NCBI RefSeq assembly: GCF_000154725.1
Contig: NZ_DS544873.1
Span: forward strand, 3,695,339 to 3,759,338
DNA: 64,000 bases
Direction of reading: 5' to 3'
From: Kordia algicida OT-1
GTDB lineage: Bacteria > Bacteroidota > Bacteroidia > Flavobacteriales > Flavobacteriaceae
The notes beneath the pieces are model-generated. The model was not told the DNA's origin. It worked only from the letters and a program-made list of their open reading frames with translations, and did no database searches. Positions 7,327-15,430 of the stretch are shown here, piece after piece (the stretch's first letter is position 1; each line of letters starts with the position of its first letter). A program made the translations under genes and the position numbers.

Positions 7327-10300
7327 ATGAAAAAAATTACGCAAGTAAAGAGTTTGCTAGGCTCTTTAATTCCTTTGCTCGTGGTTGCAATCTTCTTAAA
7401 TTGTAACATAGCACAGGCTCAAAGTACAGTGTATTTCCAGGACGAAGTTATTACGATGCCAAACAACATTGCATCTTTTAATTGGAATTCAATGCCTGAA
7501 AATGCAAAATTTAATAACGGATACTTCGGTTGGGCGCACTTTAGTGAAACACCTACACAAGCAATCCAAGATCAATTTGCTGAAAGAAACCTCAAACTTA
7601 TTGAGTATTTCCCAGATCAAACATACTTGTTTTACGCTCCAGCAAATACAAACATCTCATTCTTACAACAATCAGGAGTTGTATCAATTATTCCAATTGA
7701 AAACAACTTTAAAAAGTCAGCTCAAATCAAATTAAACAACATTGACAGTTATGCTATGCAAGGCAACAATGTTCTTATCATGTTACAGCACTATGACTTT
7801 ATCAGTAAAGATTATGTAGTTGAACAATTAGCAAGCATGTCATCAGTTACCATCAAGGAAAACTACAAAACAAGTAGCATGCTTCAAATTGTTATTCCTT
7901 ACGGACAAATTGATGCATTGGTATCTCAACCATTTGTAAAATGGGTAGAATTAGTTCCTGCACCAGCAATAAAAGAAGATACTCGCGGAAGAAGTTTACA
8001 CAGAGCTTCCAACTTAGATTCACAAACACCATCGGGTAGAAATTACACAGGTGCAGGTGTTGGTGTCATGGTAAGAGATGATGGAATTGTTGGTCCACAC
8101 ATTGACTTTCAAGGAAGAATTGATAATTCATCTTCTTCTACAGTAGGACAAACACATGGTGATGGTGTAGCAGGAATTATGGCAGGAGCTGGAAACTTAG
8201 ATCCTACCAAAAGAGGAATGGCAGCAGGATCTGATATATATGTAACGCAATACGCTGCTACTTTCTTAGATGATGCAACAACGTCACGAATTAATGACGG
8301 ATCTGTTCAAATTACAAACTCATCGTACGGTGACGGATGTAACGATGGATATACTGTAATTTCTCGTACCGTAGATACTCAAACAATAAATACACCAGCA
8401 TTACTTCACGTATTTTCAGCAGGAAACTCAGGAACATCTAACTGTGGTTACGGAGCTGGAGCTGGTTGGGGAAACATTACTGGTGGACACAAACAAGGTA
8501 AAAACGTAATTGCAACAGCAAACACATTTTTCAACGGTTCCTTAGCTTCTTCAAGTAGTCGTGGACCTGCAGCAGACGGACGTATTAAGCCAGACATTAC
8601 TGCACATGGACAAAACCAAGAATCTACTGCGGAAAACAATACATACCAAACATTTGGTGGTACATCAGGAGCAGCACCAGGAATTGCGGGAGTTTCTGCT
8701 CAATTATATGAAGCATATGCAAGTTTAAACGGTGGCGCTTTCCCAGAATCTGGGTTAATCAAAGCAACATTATTAAACACTGCAAACGATTATGGAAATA
8801 CAGGACCAGACTTTAGCTTCGGTTGGGGAATGGTAAACGGATTAAGAGCAGCAATGCTTATTGAAGATGGACGTTATTTAGACGCTACCATTTCGCAAGG
8901 AGGAAACAACAATCACTCAATTACAGTACCAGCAAACACAAGAGAAGTTCGTTTTATGGTATACTGGACAGATGCTGCTGCCGCGCCAGGAGCTTCTCCA
9001 GCATTAGTAAATGACTTAGATTTAGTAGTTACTGATCCAGGAAGTACAACACACCAACCATGGGTTTTAGATACAACGCCAAGTGCTGCATTCTTAAACT
9101 CACCAGCAACTACGGGAGCAGATCACTTGAACAACATGGAGCAAGTTGCTATCACAAATCCAACAGCTGGAACATACAATATCAACGTAGCAGGATTTAA
9201 CGTGCCTATGGGACCACAAAAATACTATGTTGTTTACGAAATTATTACAGATGGAATTACGCTTACCTATCCAACTGGTGGCGAAAAATTTGTTGCAGGA
9301 ACACAAGAAGTAATTCACTGGGATGCAAACAATGCTGTAAACTCTTATGTATTAGAATATTCTACAGACAATGGAGCTACATGGAACTCAATGGCAACAT
9401 TACCACCAGCATCAACAAACTATACTTGGAATGTACCTAACGGACTTGCTTCTGGACAATGTAAAATAAGAATTACTAATGGAACACTTACAGATGAAAG
9501 CGACGACAATTTCTCTATTGCTTCTCGTGTGACAGGAGTAAATATTTCAATGGTATGTCCAACAGAAGTTACCGTAAGCTGGAATGGTATTCCAAGTGCT
9601 ACCTCATACGATGTTTATTTATTAGGAGATAAGTTTATGGAAGTTGCAGGAACGTCTACAACAAATTCTTTAGCAGTTCCTATTACAGATGCTTTTGCTC
9701 CTATTTGGGTAGCAGTTGTTGCTAAAGGTGGCAACGGATGGGAAACACTACGTACTAACGCTATAAATTATACAGGAAGCGGATTATTCAACTGTCCATT
9801 AGCAAAAGATTTATCAGTAACGGCAATCAATAACACTGCTGGAGATTTCCAAACAATTTGTAATACTGATCCAATTATTGTTTCTGCAGAGTTACAAAAT
9901 GATGGTACAGATCCACAATCTAATTTTACAGTTTCTTACCAAGTAGGTTCAGAGCCTGTAGTGCAAGAAACATATACAGGAACAATTGCTTCTGGAACTT
10001 CAGATACATTCAACTTTGCAACACCAATTACATTAACAGCAAATGGAGATAACACGCTACGTGTTTGGACTTCATTATCTGGTGACGAATTTACAAATAA
10101 TGATGAGCAAACATTTGATTTCTTTGCGGTAGTAAATGGAACAGCAATTGATTACTCAGAACCGTTTGATGTAAACGGAGTATTGCCTACAGGATGGATT
10201 CTTGACAATCCTGATAACTCAAGAACATGGCAAGCAAGAGCAAACCTTTTAGGAATTGACGGTAATACAACAACGGCAGCGTTCGTAGATGGCGCAAATT

Positions 10301-10941
10301 ATACCACAAGAGGACAAGAAGATACGATGACAACAGAGTATTTTGACTTAAACTTTAACGGAACTGCCGAATTAACTTTCGATTTAGCAAAAGCACAATG
10401 GTCTAATTCGTTTAACGATGGTTTACGTGTCGAAATTTCTATTGATTGTGGTGCAACCTATACACAAGTTTACTTTAAAGATGGACTTGATTTAGCAACG
10501 GTTCCTAATACAAGTGCAGCTTGGGCACCAAGTTCGGTAAACGATTGGAGAACAGAAATTATAGACATAACTCCATATGTAGGTGAAAATATCTTAGTAA
10601 GAATCATCAACATAAATGATTACAGCAATAGTACATTTGTAGATAATATTACATTGACAAAAACATTATCTGTTGGAGAAAATGCTTTAGATAAAGCGAT
10701 AGCATTGTATCCAAACCCTGCAAAAAGCAATGTAGATGTAATTATCAATACGAATATTGGAAATACATACGAAATTGAATTAATGAACAGTATTGGACAA
10801 ACAATCAGTAAAATTGAAGAAACTCGTTTTAGCGCAAGAGCTCAACAACGATTAGATGTTTCTCAGTACGGAACAGGTTTGTACTTTGTAAAAATTAAAG
10901 TAGGAGACCAAGTAGTAACGAAAAAGTTGATTGTAAACTAA
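7327..10941 (+). CDS. Secreted S8 (subtilisin-like) peptidase with T9SS sorting domain
   Basis: A 1204-residue secreted peptidase. The signal peptide covers about residues 1-32 (ends IAQAQ). A ~200-residue pro-region follows, then the S8 catalytic domain: Asp in MVRDDG (D251/D252), His in QTHGDGVAG (H277), oxyanion Asn in SAGNSG (N367) and Ser in GGTSGAAPG (S447). After the protease come a jelly-roll P-domain-like region (about 525-640), Ig/fibronectin-like modules (about 645-830), a CARDB-like module (about 840-930) and a galactose-binding-like module (about 945-1115). The C-terminus (ALYPNPAKSNVDV ... GLYFVKIKVGDQVVTKKLIVN region) is a type A T9SS sorting domain, so the protein should be exported and anchored or released at the surface. 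The His motif HGDGVAG differs from the usual HGTHVAG. The gene is monocistronic. Confidence 0.92.
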   Translation: MKKITQVKSLLGSLIPLLVVAIFLNCNIAQAQSTVYFQDEVITMPNNIASFNWNSMPENAKFNNGYFGWAHFSETPTQAIQDQFAERNLKLIEYFPDQTYLFYAPANTNISFLQQSGVVSIIPIENNFKKSAQIKLNNIDSYAMQGNNVLIMLQHYDFISKDYVVEQLASMSSVTIKENYKTSSMLQIVIPYGQIDALVSQPFVKWVELVPAPAIKEDTRGRSLHRASNLDSQTPSGRNYTGAGVGVMVRDDGIVGPHIDFQGRIDNSSSSTVGQTHGDGVAGIMAGAGNLDPTKRGMAAGSDIYVTQYAATFLDDATTSRINDGSVQITNSSYGDGCNDGYTVISRTVDTQTINTPALLHVFSAGNSGTSNCGYGAGAGWGNITGGHKQGKNVIATANTFFNGSLASSSSRGPAADGRIKPDITAHGQNQESTAENNTYQTFGGTSGAAPGIAGVSAQLYEAYASLNGGAFPESGLIKATLLNTANDYGNTGPDFSFGWGMVNGLRAAMLIEDGRYLDATISQGGNNNHSITVPANTREVRFMVYWTDAAAAPGASPALVNDLDLVVTDPGSTTHQPWVLDTTPSAAFLNSPATTGADHLNNMEQVAITNPTAGTYNINVAGFNVPMGPQKYYVVYEIITDGITLTYPTGGEKFVAGTQEVIHWDANNAVNSYVLEYSTDNGATWNSMATLPPASTNYTWNVPNGLASGQCKIRITNGTLTDESDDNFSIASRVTGVNISMVCPTEVTVSWNGIPSATSYDVYLLGDKFMEVAGTSTTNSLAVPITDAFAPIWVAVVAKGGNGWETLRTNAINYTGSGLFNCPLAKDLSVTAINNTAGDFQTICNTDPIIVSAELQNDGTDPQSNFTVSYQVGSEPVVQETYTGTIASGTSDTFNFATPITLTANGDNTLRVWTSLSGDEFTNNDEQTFDFFAVVNGTAIDYSEPFDVNGVLPTGWILDNPDNSRTWQARANLLGIDGNTTTAAFVDGANYTTRGQEDTMTTEYFDLNFNGTAELTFDLAKAQWSNSFNDGLRVEISIDCGATYTQVYFKDGLDLATVPNTSAAWAPSSVNDWRTEIIDITPYVGENILVRIININDYSNSTFVDNITLTKTLSVGENALDKAIALYPNPAKSNVDVIINTNIGNTYEIELMNSIGQTISKIEETRFSARAQQRLDVSQYGTGLYFVKIKVGDQVVTKKLIVN

Positions 10942-10970
10942 AAAAGCAACACCAATCCAACCAAACCATA

Positions 10971-11008
10971 AAAATCCTGAGAATTTCAAATTCTCGGGAT
11001 TTTTTTTG
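10971..11008 (+). terminator. Intrinsic terminator
   Basis: ATCCTGAGAA and TTCTCGGGAT arms (one G-U) followed by eight T; 30 bp after the S8 peptidase gene. Confidence 0.88.
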
Positions 11009-11368
11009 CTTTTAAATCAACTATAAGTTTTAATGATTATTTTGAATAATAGTATCTAGAATATTTATAAAAAACAACCTTATGAGAAGCGTTTTTAGCT
11101 ACTTTAATAAATTTTGAAACAACTTATGTTATTTCTTTAAAAAGGATGCTAAAAAAGGCTTTAAAACGTAAAATGGAGAAGTCGTTGTGAAGTAATGATA
11201 GATTAAAATCCTTTTTGAATAGTTAAGAATTTTTTTGACACGTTTTCAGCTAAAAAGGAATACAATAATATTAAGTTTTTCAATAAAACATATAAAAATA
11301 TGCTCAACCCAATCAGATTTTTTACTAATAAAATTCTACATCAGATTCGGTTGAACATCACCTATAAT
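11009..11368. other. AT-rich intergenic gap, no gene seen
   Basis: About 360 bp with very low G+C and no reading frame longer than a few tens of codons on either strand, no tRNA-like fold and no strong hairpin. It separates the S8 peptidase terminator from the 3' end of a minus-strand gene. I see nothing functional in it. Confidence 0.5.
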
Positions 11369-11893
11369 TTATTCCTTAATATCTTCCATTTTCATGGTAT
11401 TCTCTGGAATTTCTAAAGAAGTTTTAAAATCAGGGAAATACGCAATGATTGAACCCGAACTTTTCATTTCTTTTGCTTCTACAAATGTCCATTTCTTAGC
11501 TTTCTCATCATACATTCCGAGCATATAACTTGTAGAAGTAATACGCTTATCTTTCATTCGCATTACATTATAATTTTCTACATAACAACGGTATTCGTTT
11601 TGTTCTTTTACAACATCTGATACCGCTTTTGTTTCGGCAACTTCATAAGCAAAACCATCTGCTTTCATTTGATTAAAAGTAGATTTTAAATATTCCTCCA
11701 TGATTTCTGCACCGCCAGCAGCTTTTAAAATATTTGGATGTGTAAACGTAAGTAAGGTTTTAAAGTCTTCTTTTAACGTAGCATTACAAGCGGCCTGAGC
11801 GTCGCGCATGGCTTCTTTTTTGAGTGTTTCCATATTCTGTGAAAATACGTGTGTAGCACAAAATATAAATAGGAGGAAAGTGATTTTTTTCAT
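11369..11893 (-). CDS. Secreted protein of unknown function, possibly NTF2-like
   Basis: A 174-residue protein with a signal peptide (MKKITFLLFIFCATHVFSQ). The start is set at 11893; an upstream in-frame ATG at 11920 would add MYQFKHSIT before the signal and is unlikely. The mature part begins with a helix (METLKKEAMRDAQAACNATLKEDFKTLLTFTHPNIL has the look of the helical opening of SnoaL/NTF2-like folds) followed by curved strands (EYRCYVENYNVMRM, SYMLGMYDEKAKKWTFVEA). It is probably periplasmic. It lies downstream of the SPFH gene on the same strand but beyond that gene's terminator. Confidence 0.6.
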   Translation of the reverse strand: MKKITFLLFIFCATHVFSQNMETLKKEAMRDAQAACNATLKEDFKTLLTFTHPNILKAAGGAEIMEEYLKSTFNQMKADGFAYEVAETKAVSDVVKEQNEYRCYVENYNVMRMKDKRITSTSYMLGMYDEKAKKWTFVEAKEMKSSGSIIAYFPDFKTSLEIPENTMKMEDIKE

Positions 11894-11930
11894 CGTGATG
11901 GAGTGTTTAAATTGATACATTATTTAAATG

Positions 11931-11961
11931 AAAAAACCCGAAACTTTATGCTTCGGGTTTT
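11931..11961 (-). terminator. Intrinsic terminator of the SPFH gene
   Basis: ACCCGAA and TTCGGGT arms with a T-run on the minus strand, 16 bp downstream of the SPFH gene stop. Confidence 0.85.
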
Positions 11962-11976
11962 CGAATAGAGATTATT

Positions 11977-12912
11977 TTACAAATCTCCCTTTTTCGTATT
12001 TTTTGTTCTTTTCATTGCTTCACCAATTTGATTACTTGCGGTAAAACTAGCAACCATGTCATTTAACATGTTACTTCCGGCTTGTGGCGAATTTGGCAAT
12101 AAAATTAAATTACTATTGGTTTCCTGACCAATGGCTTGTAAGGTATCATAATGTTGTGTTACAACGATAAGGGCAGAAGCTTCTTGCGAGTTGATTCCAA
12201 CTTTGTTTAACACTTCTACAGATTCTTCCAAACCACGTGCAATTTCACGACGCTGATCGGCAATACCTTGTCCTTGTAAACGCTTGCTTTCTGCTTCCGC
12301 TTTTGCTTTTTCAACGATTAAAATACGTTGTGCATCACCTTCATATTGTGCAGCAGTTTTTTCTCTATCTGCCGCGTTAATACGGTTCATTGCCGCTTTT
12401 ACTTGTGCATCAGGATCAATATCAGTTACTAAGGTTTTAATGATATCATAACCATATTCCATCATGGCATCATTCAATTCCGTTTTTACAGCAATGGCAA
12501 TATCGTCTTTCTTTACGAATACATCATCCAATTTCATTTTTGGCACTTCGGCACGAACTACGTCAAATACATACGAAGTAATTTGATCGTGTGGATAATC
12601 TAACTTATAAAAAGCATCGTATACTTTGTCTTTAATAACTTTGTATTGAACAGAAACTTTTAAGCGAACAAATACATCATCTAATGTTTTTGTCTCGATA
12701 ATAACGTCTAATTGTTGAATTTTTAAACTGAGTTTTCCAGCAATTCTATCAACTAAAGGAATTTTCATCTGTAATCCTGAGTGACGAATACTTTGAAAGC
12801 GTCCGAAACGTTCAATAATAGCAGCTGTTTGTTGTTTTACGATAAAAAACGATGATAGCAATATGAACAATGCTATAACGCCTAAAACAATGTAAAATGG
12901 ACTGAAAGGCAT
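11977..12912 (-). CDS. SPFH/Band 7 membrane protein (QmcA/stomatin-like)
   Basis: A 311-residue protein with one N-terminal membrane segment (FYIVLGVIALFILLSSFFIV, about 5-24) followed by an SPFH/Band 7 domain: QTAAIIERFGRFQSIRHSGLQMKIPLVD, then IETKTLDDVFVRLKVSVQYKV. A long heptad helix follows (about 175-230, INAADREKTAAQYEGDAQRI onward) that drives oligomerisation. Stomatin and QmcA relatives form large rings that organise membrane microdomains and can control proteases. The usual NfeD partner is not adjacent. It is a monocistronic gene with its own terminator. Family assignment is firm; the specific role is unknown. Confidence 0.92.
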   Translation of the reverse strand: MPFSPFYIVLGVIALFILLSSFFIVKQQTAAIIERFGRFQSIRHSGLQMKIPLVDRIAGKLSLKIQQLDVIIETKTLDDVFVRLKVSVQYKVIKDKVYDAFYKLDYPHDQITSYVFDVVRAEVPKMKLDDVFVKKDDIAIAVKTELNDAMMEYGYDIIKTLVTDIDPDAQVKAAMNRINAADREKTAAQYEGDAQRILIVEKAKAEAESKRLQGQGIADQRREIARGLEESVEVLNKVGINSQEASALIVVTQHYDTLQAIGQETNSNLILLPNSPQAGSNMLNDMVASFTASNQIGEAMKRTKNTKKGDL

Positions 12913-12970
12913 AATTTGTATGTATTAAATGTTAGTATATAAAAATAATTTTTTTTTGTGTAAAAAAGGA

Positions 12971-12978
12971 TACTTTTG
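12971..12978 (+). promoter_or_regulatory. Possible -7 box (TACTTTTG)
   Basis: TACTTTTG matches TAnnTTTG and lies 26 bp before the ATG of the beta-barrel gene, a sensible distance. The nearest TTTG upstream (12955) is only 12 bp away, closer than the usual ~19 bp, so the -33 element is uncertain. Confidence 0.35.
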
Positions 12979-13004
12979 AAAACTTAATCTAAAGTTTATC
13001 CCAA

Positions 13005-13655
13005 ATGCATAAATTCCTTTTCCTACTATTAGTAGCTATAACACTACTTTTTGTTACAAATTCTTTTTCACAAAGTCGTTACAACGATTACAATCGCTTT
13101 GGGATTTCAGCAGGAATTCACCAATTTGATATTCGCACAGACGATCTTACAACGACCAAATCTACAGGGTTTCAAGCAGGATTATCTACACGTGGAACTG
13201 TCGCCAAACATTTTGATATGGTGTATTTTTTATTTCTGAATAGACATGAAGTAAACATTCTTGGGCGTGAAACGCTGTTATCTGCCAACGAGGAAATTCC
13301 GTTTCAACTATTAGCGGCAAAAATTGGTGTGTTAGGAAGTTATAAAATTATTGAAAAACATTTAAGTTTCGAATTTGGACCTGCCTTACAATTTTCAGAT
13401 AAGTTTGAAGTAGAAGGGAAGTACAGTGATTATATCTTGCAAGGTTATGACACGTTTACGGCTAATGAAGCGCGCCAAACTTCTCGTTTAAATTTGATGG
13501 GAATTGTGGGAATTTCTACAGGATTTCAATCATTTAAAATATCGCTTCAATACGAATATGGATTTTCCAACGTTTTAAGTAAACTGACAGTGAACAACAA
13601 CAAACTAAAAGGAACTATAGAACAGTTGAGTGTTTTAGCCACCTTCTATTTGTAA
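13005..13655 (+). CDS. Outer-membrane beta-barrel protein (PorT/OmpX-like)
   Basis: A 216-residue protein with a signal peptide (MHKFLFLLLVAITLLFVTNSFSQ). The mature part is a run of amphipathic strands with alternating hydrophobic residues (FGISAGIHQFDIR, GFQAGLSTRGTV, FDMVYFLFLNRH, LSFEFGPALQFS, MGIVGISTGFQS, KISLQYEYGFSN) and ends with an aromatic strand LSVLATFYL, the usual outer-membrane assembly signal. It looks like an 8-stranded outer-membrane beta-barrel of the PorT-like type. The molecular role is unknown. It is followed by a strong terminator and converges with gltX. Confidence 0.75.
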   Translation: MHKFLFLLLVAITLLFVTNSFSQSRYNDYNRFGISAGIHQFDIRTDDLTTTKSTGFQAGLSTRGTVAKHFDMVYFLFLNRHEVNILGRETLLSANEEIPFQLLAAKIGVLGSYKIIEKHLSFEFGPALQFSDKFEVEGKYSDYILQGYDTFTANEARQTSRLNLMGIVGISTGFQSFKISLQYEYGFSNVLSKLTVNNNKLKGTIEQLSVLATFYL

Positions 13656-13664
13656 GTAACACTA

Positions 13665-13693
13665 AAAAAGCTCGCCAATCAGCGAGCTTTTTA
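13665..13693. terminator. Intrinsic terminator
   Basis: AAAAAGCTCGC and GCGAGCTTTTT arms around CAATCA; it follows the beta-barrel gene and is symmetrical enough to act from both sides, so it may also serve gltX. Confidence 0.85.
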
Positions 13694-13713
13694 CTTTATA
13701 TTTCAACTCAAAA

Positions 13714-13762
13714 GTATATTGAGAAAAGTCGAATCTACAGTACATTGAGCGGAGTCGAAATG
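13714..13762. repeat. Two copies of a short dispersed-type repeat
   Basis: ATTGAGAAAAGTCGAAT (13718-13733 area) and CATTGAGCGGAGTCGAAAT (13743-13761) lie head to tail 26 bp apart. The TTGAG(C/A)(G/A)(G/A)AGTCGAA core resembles a family of short intergenic repeats common in Flavobacteriaceae. They fill the space between two convergent genes. Confidence 0.6.
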
Positions 13763-13768
13763 TATATT

Positions 13769-15280
13769 CTACAAACGCTCCATAACCTTCTGAATACGTT
13801 TGATGGTTTCTTGTTTTCCGATCATAAACATAATTTCAAAAACATCTGGTCCTTGCAAAGCTCCTACTAAAGACAATCGCAATGGTTGCATCACTTTTCC
13901 AAAACCAATTTCATTGTTGGTAATCCATGCTTTAATATCTGTTTGAAGATTGGTTGCTGTAAAATCACCAATAGGTTTGATGATGTCTAGCAATTGCTTC
14001 AAAATGTCTGCAGTACCTTCTTTAAATGCTTTTTTAGAAGCTTTTGCATCATATTCTTGCGGTGCTACAAAGAAATAATGACTCAAATTCCAAAAATCGC
14101 TAACAAATGTTGCTCTTTCTTTTATCAATCCAACAACCATTTCAATATAATTGATATCAATATCTTTTAATTCTTCACGACTTTGCTGGAAATCGACAGC
14201 CAAAATTCTATCCGTTTTTTGCTGCATGTATTGTTGGTTAAACCACTTCATTTTGTCATTATCAAAACGAGCACCAGCTTTATTGATTCGCTCTAAATCA
14301 AATGCTTCAATCAATTCGTGCAAACTAAAAATTTCTTGTTCTGTTCCAGGATTCCATCCTAAGAATGCTAAGAAGTTTACCAAAGCGTCTTCAAAATATC
14401 CATCTTCACGAAAACCAGCAAACAATTCGCCTGTTTTCGGATCTTTCCATTCTAATGGAAACACAGGAAAACCAAATTTTGCACCATCACGCTTTCCTAG
14501 TTTTCCTTTTCCTGTAGGTTTTAGAATGAGTGGTAAATGTGCAAATTGCGGTGCTTCCCATTCAAACGAACGGTACAATAAATAATGCAATGCTAACGAA
14601 GGCAACCATTCTTCTCCGCGAATTACATGCGTTATTTCCATCAAATGATCGTCTACAATATTGGCTAGGTGATAGGTTGGCATTCCGTCACTTTTGTACA
14701 ATACTTTATCATCTAAAATATTGGTGTCTATTTCTACATCTCCACGAACTATATCTTTTAAATGTAAAGTTTCATCTTGTGGCGATTTGTAACGAATCAC
14801 GTACGGTTCACCAGCATTTAACTTTGCAGAAACTTCTTCCGCCGAAAGCGATAAAGAGTTCGTCAATTTTAAACGATTGTGCCAATTATAGATAAACGTT
14901 TTTCCTTTTGCTTCATGATCTTTACGATGCGCATCCAAAGTTTCCGCAGTATCAAAAGCGTAATATGCGTGTCCTTTGTCAATTAAAAAATCAGCATATT
15001 GTTTGTATAAATGTTTGCGCTCACTTTGTCGGTATGGACCAAAACCACCATCTTTTCCAATTCCTTCGTCAAACGGAATTCCACACCATTCCAATGCTTC
15101 TATGATATATTGTTCTGCACCTTCTACAAATCGGTTTTGATCTGTATCTTCAATACGCAATACAAAATCGCCACCATGTTTTTTGGCAAATAGATAATTA
15201 AATAAGGCAGTTCTAACGCCTCCAATGTGTAATGGTCCTGTTGGACTTGGTGCAAAACGAACACGAACTTTTTTAGTCAT
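13769..15280 (-). CDS. gltX: Glutamate--tRNA ligase
   Basis: A 503-residue class I synthetase that charges tRNA-Glu. It has RFAPSPTGPLHIGG at the N-terminus (HIGH-type motif at residues 18-21), the EDTDQNR strand that follows, and KLGKRDGAKF as the KMSKS-equivalent near residue 257. The C-terminal helical anticodon-binding part ends QETIKRIQKVMERL. Length is typical for a bacterial discriminating-type GltX. It starts at 15280 with MTKKVRVRFAPSPTGP. It is monocistronic on the minus strand, converging with a beta-barrel gene. Together with glnS it covers both Glu and Gln charging. Confidence 0.96.
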   Translation of the reverse strand: MTKKVRVRFAPSPTGPLHIGGVRTALFNYLFAKKHGGDFVLRIEDTDQNRFVEGAEQYIIEALEWCGIPFDEGIGKDGGFGPYRQSERKHLYKQYADFLIDKGHAYYAFDTAETLDAHRKDHEAKGKTFIYNWHNRLKLTNSLSLSAEEVSAKLNAGEPYVIRYKSPQDETLHLKDIVRGDVEIDTNILDDKVLYKSDGMPTYHLANIVDDHLMEITHVIRGEEWLPSLALHYLLYRSFEWEAPQFAHLPLILKPTGKGKLGKRDGAKFGFPVFPLEWKDPKTGELFAGFREDGYFEDALVNFLAFLGWNPGTEQEIFSLHELIEAFDLERINKAGARFDNDKMKWFNQQYMQQKTDRILAVDFQQSREELKDIDINYIEMVVGLIKERATFVSDFWNLSHYFFVAPQEYDAKASKKAFKEGTADILKQLLDIIKPIGDFTATNLQTDIKAWITNNEIGFGKVMQPLRLSLVGALQGPDVFEIMFMIGKQETIKRIQKVMERL

Positions 15281-15372
15281 AGATAATAATTGTATGTGGT
15301 TATAAAATGCAAATGTACTATTATTTTTCCTTTAAAATTACTCCATGTTCAATCCGATTATTTAGCAAAAGA

Positions 15373-15404
15373 GAAACCCTCAATGTTTTAATTTTGAGGG
15401 TTTC
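15373..15404 (-). terminator. Intrinsic terminator
   Basis: GAAACCCTCAA and TTGAGGGTTTC arms (11 pairs) with an eight-base AT loop; 27 bp downstream of the T9SS protein gene on the minus strand. Confidence 0.8.
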
Positions 15405-15430
15405 GATAATCAGTAAGTTGAGAAAAAATG

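Noticed and set aside
13184-13199. CACGTGGAAC segment as a fourth parS site
   Set aside because: Only the right half matches; five of sixteen positions differ from the consensus, and it lies inside a coding sequence about 10 kb away from the cluster.
14151-14585. 144-codon plus-strand open frame inside gltX
   Set aside because: Antisense to conserved gltX coding sequence; composition typical of a shadow frame.
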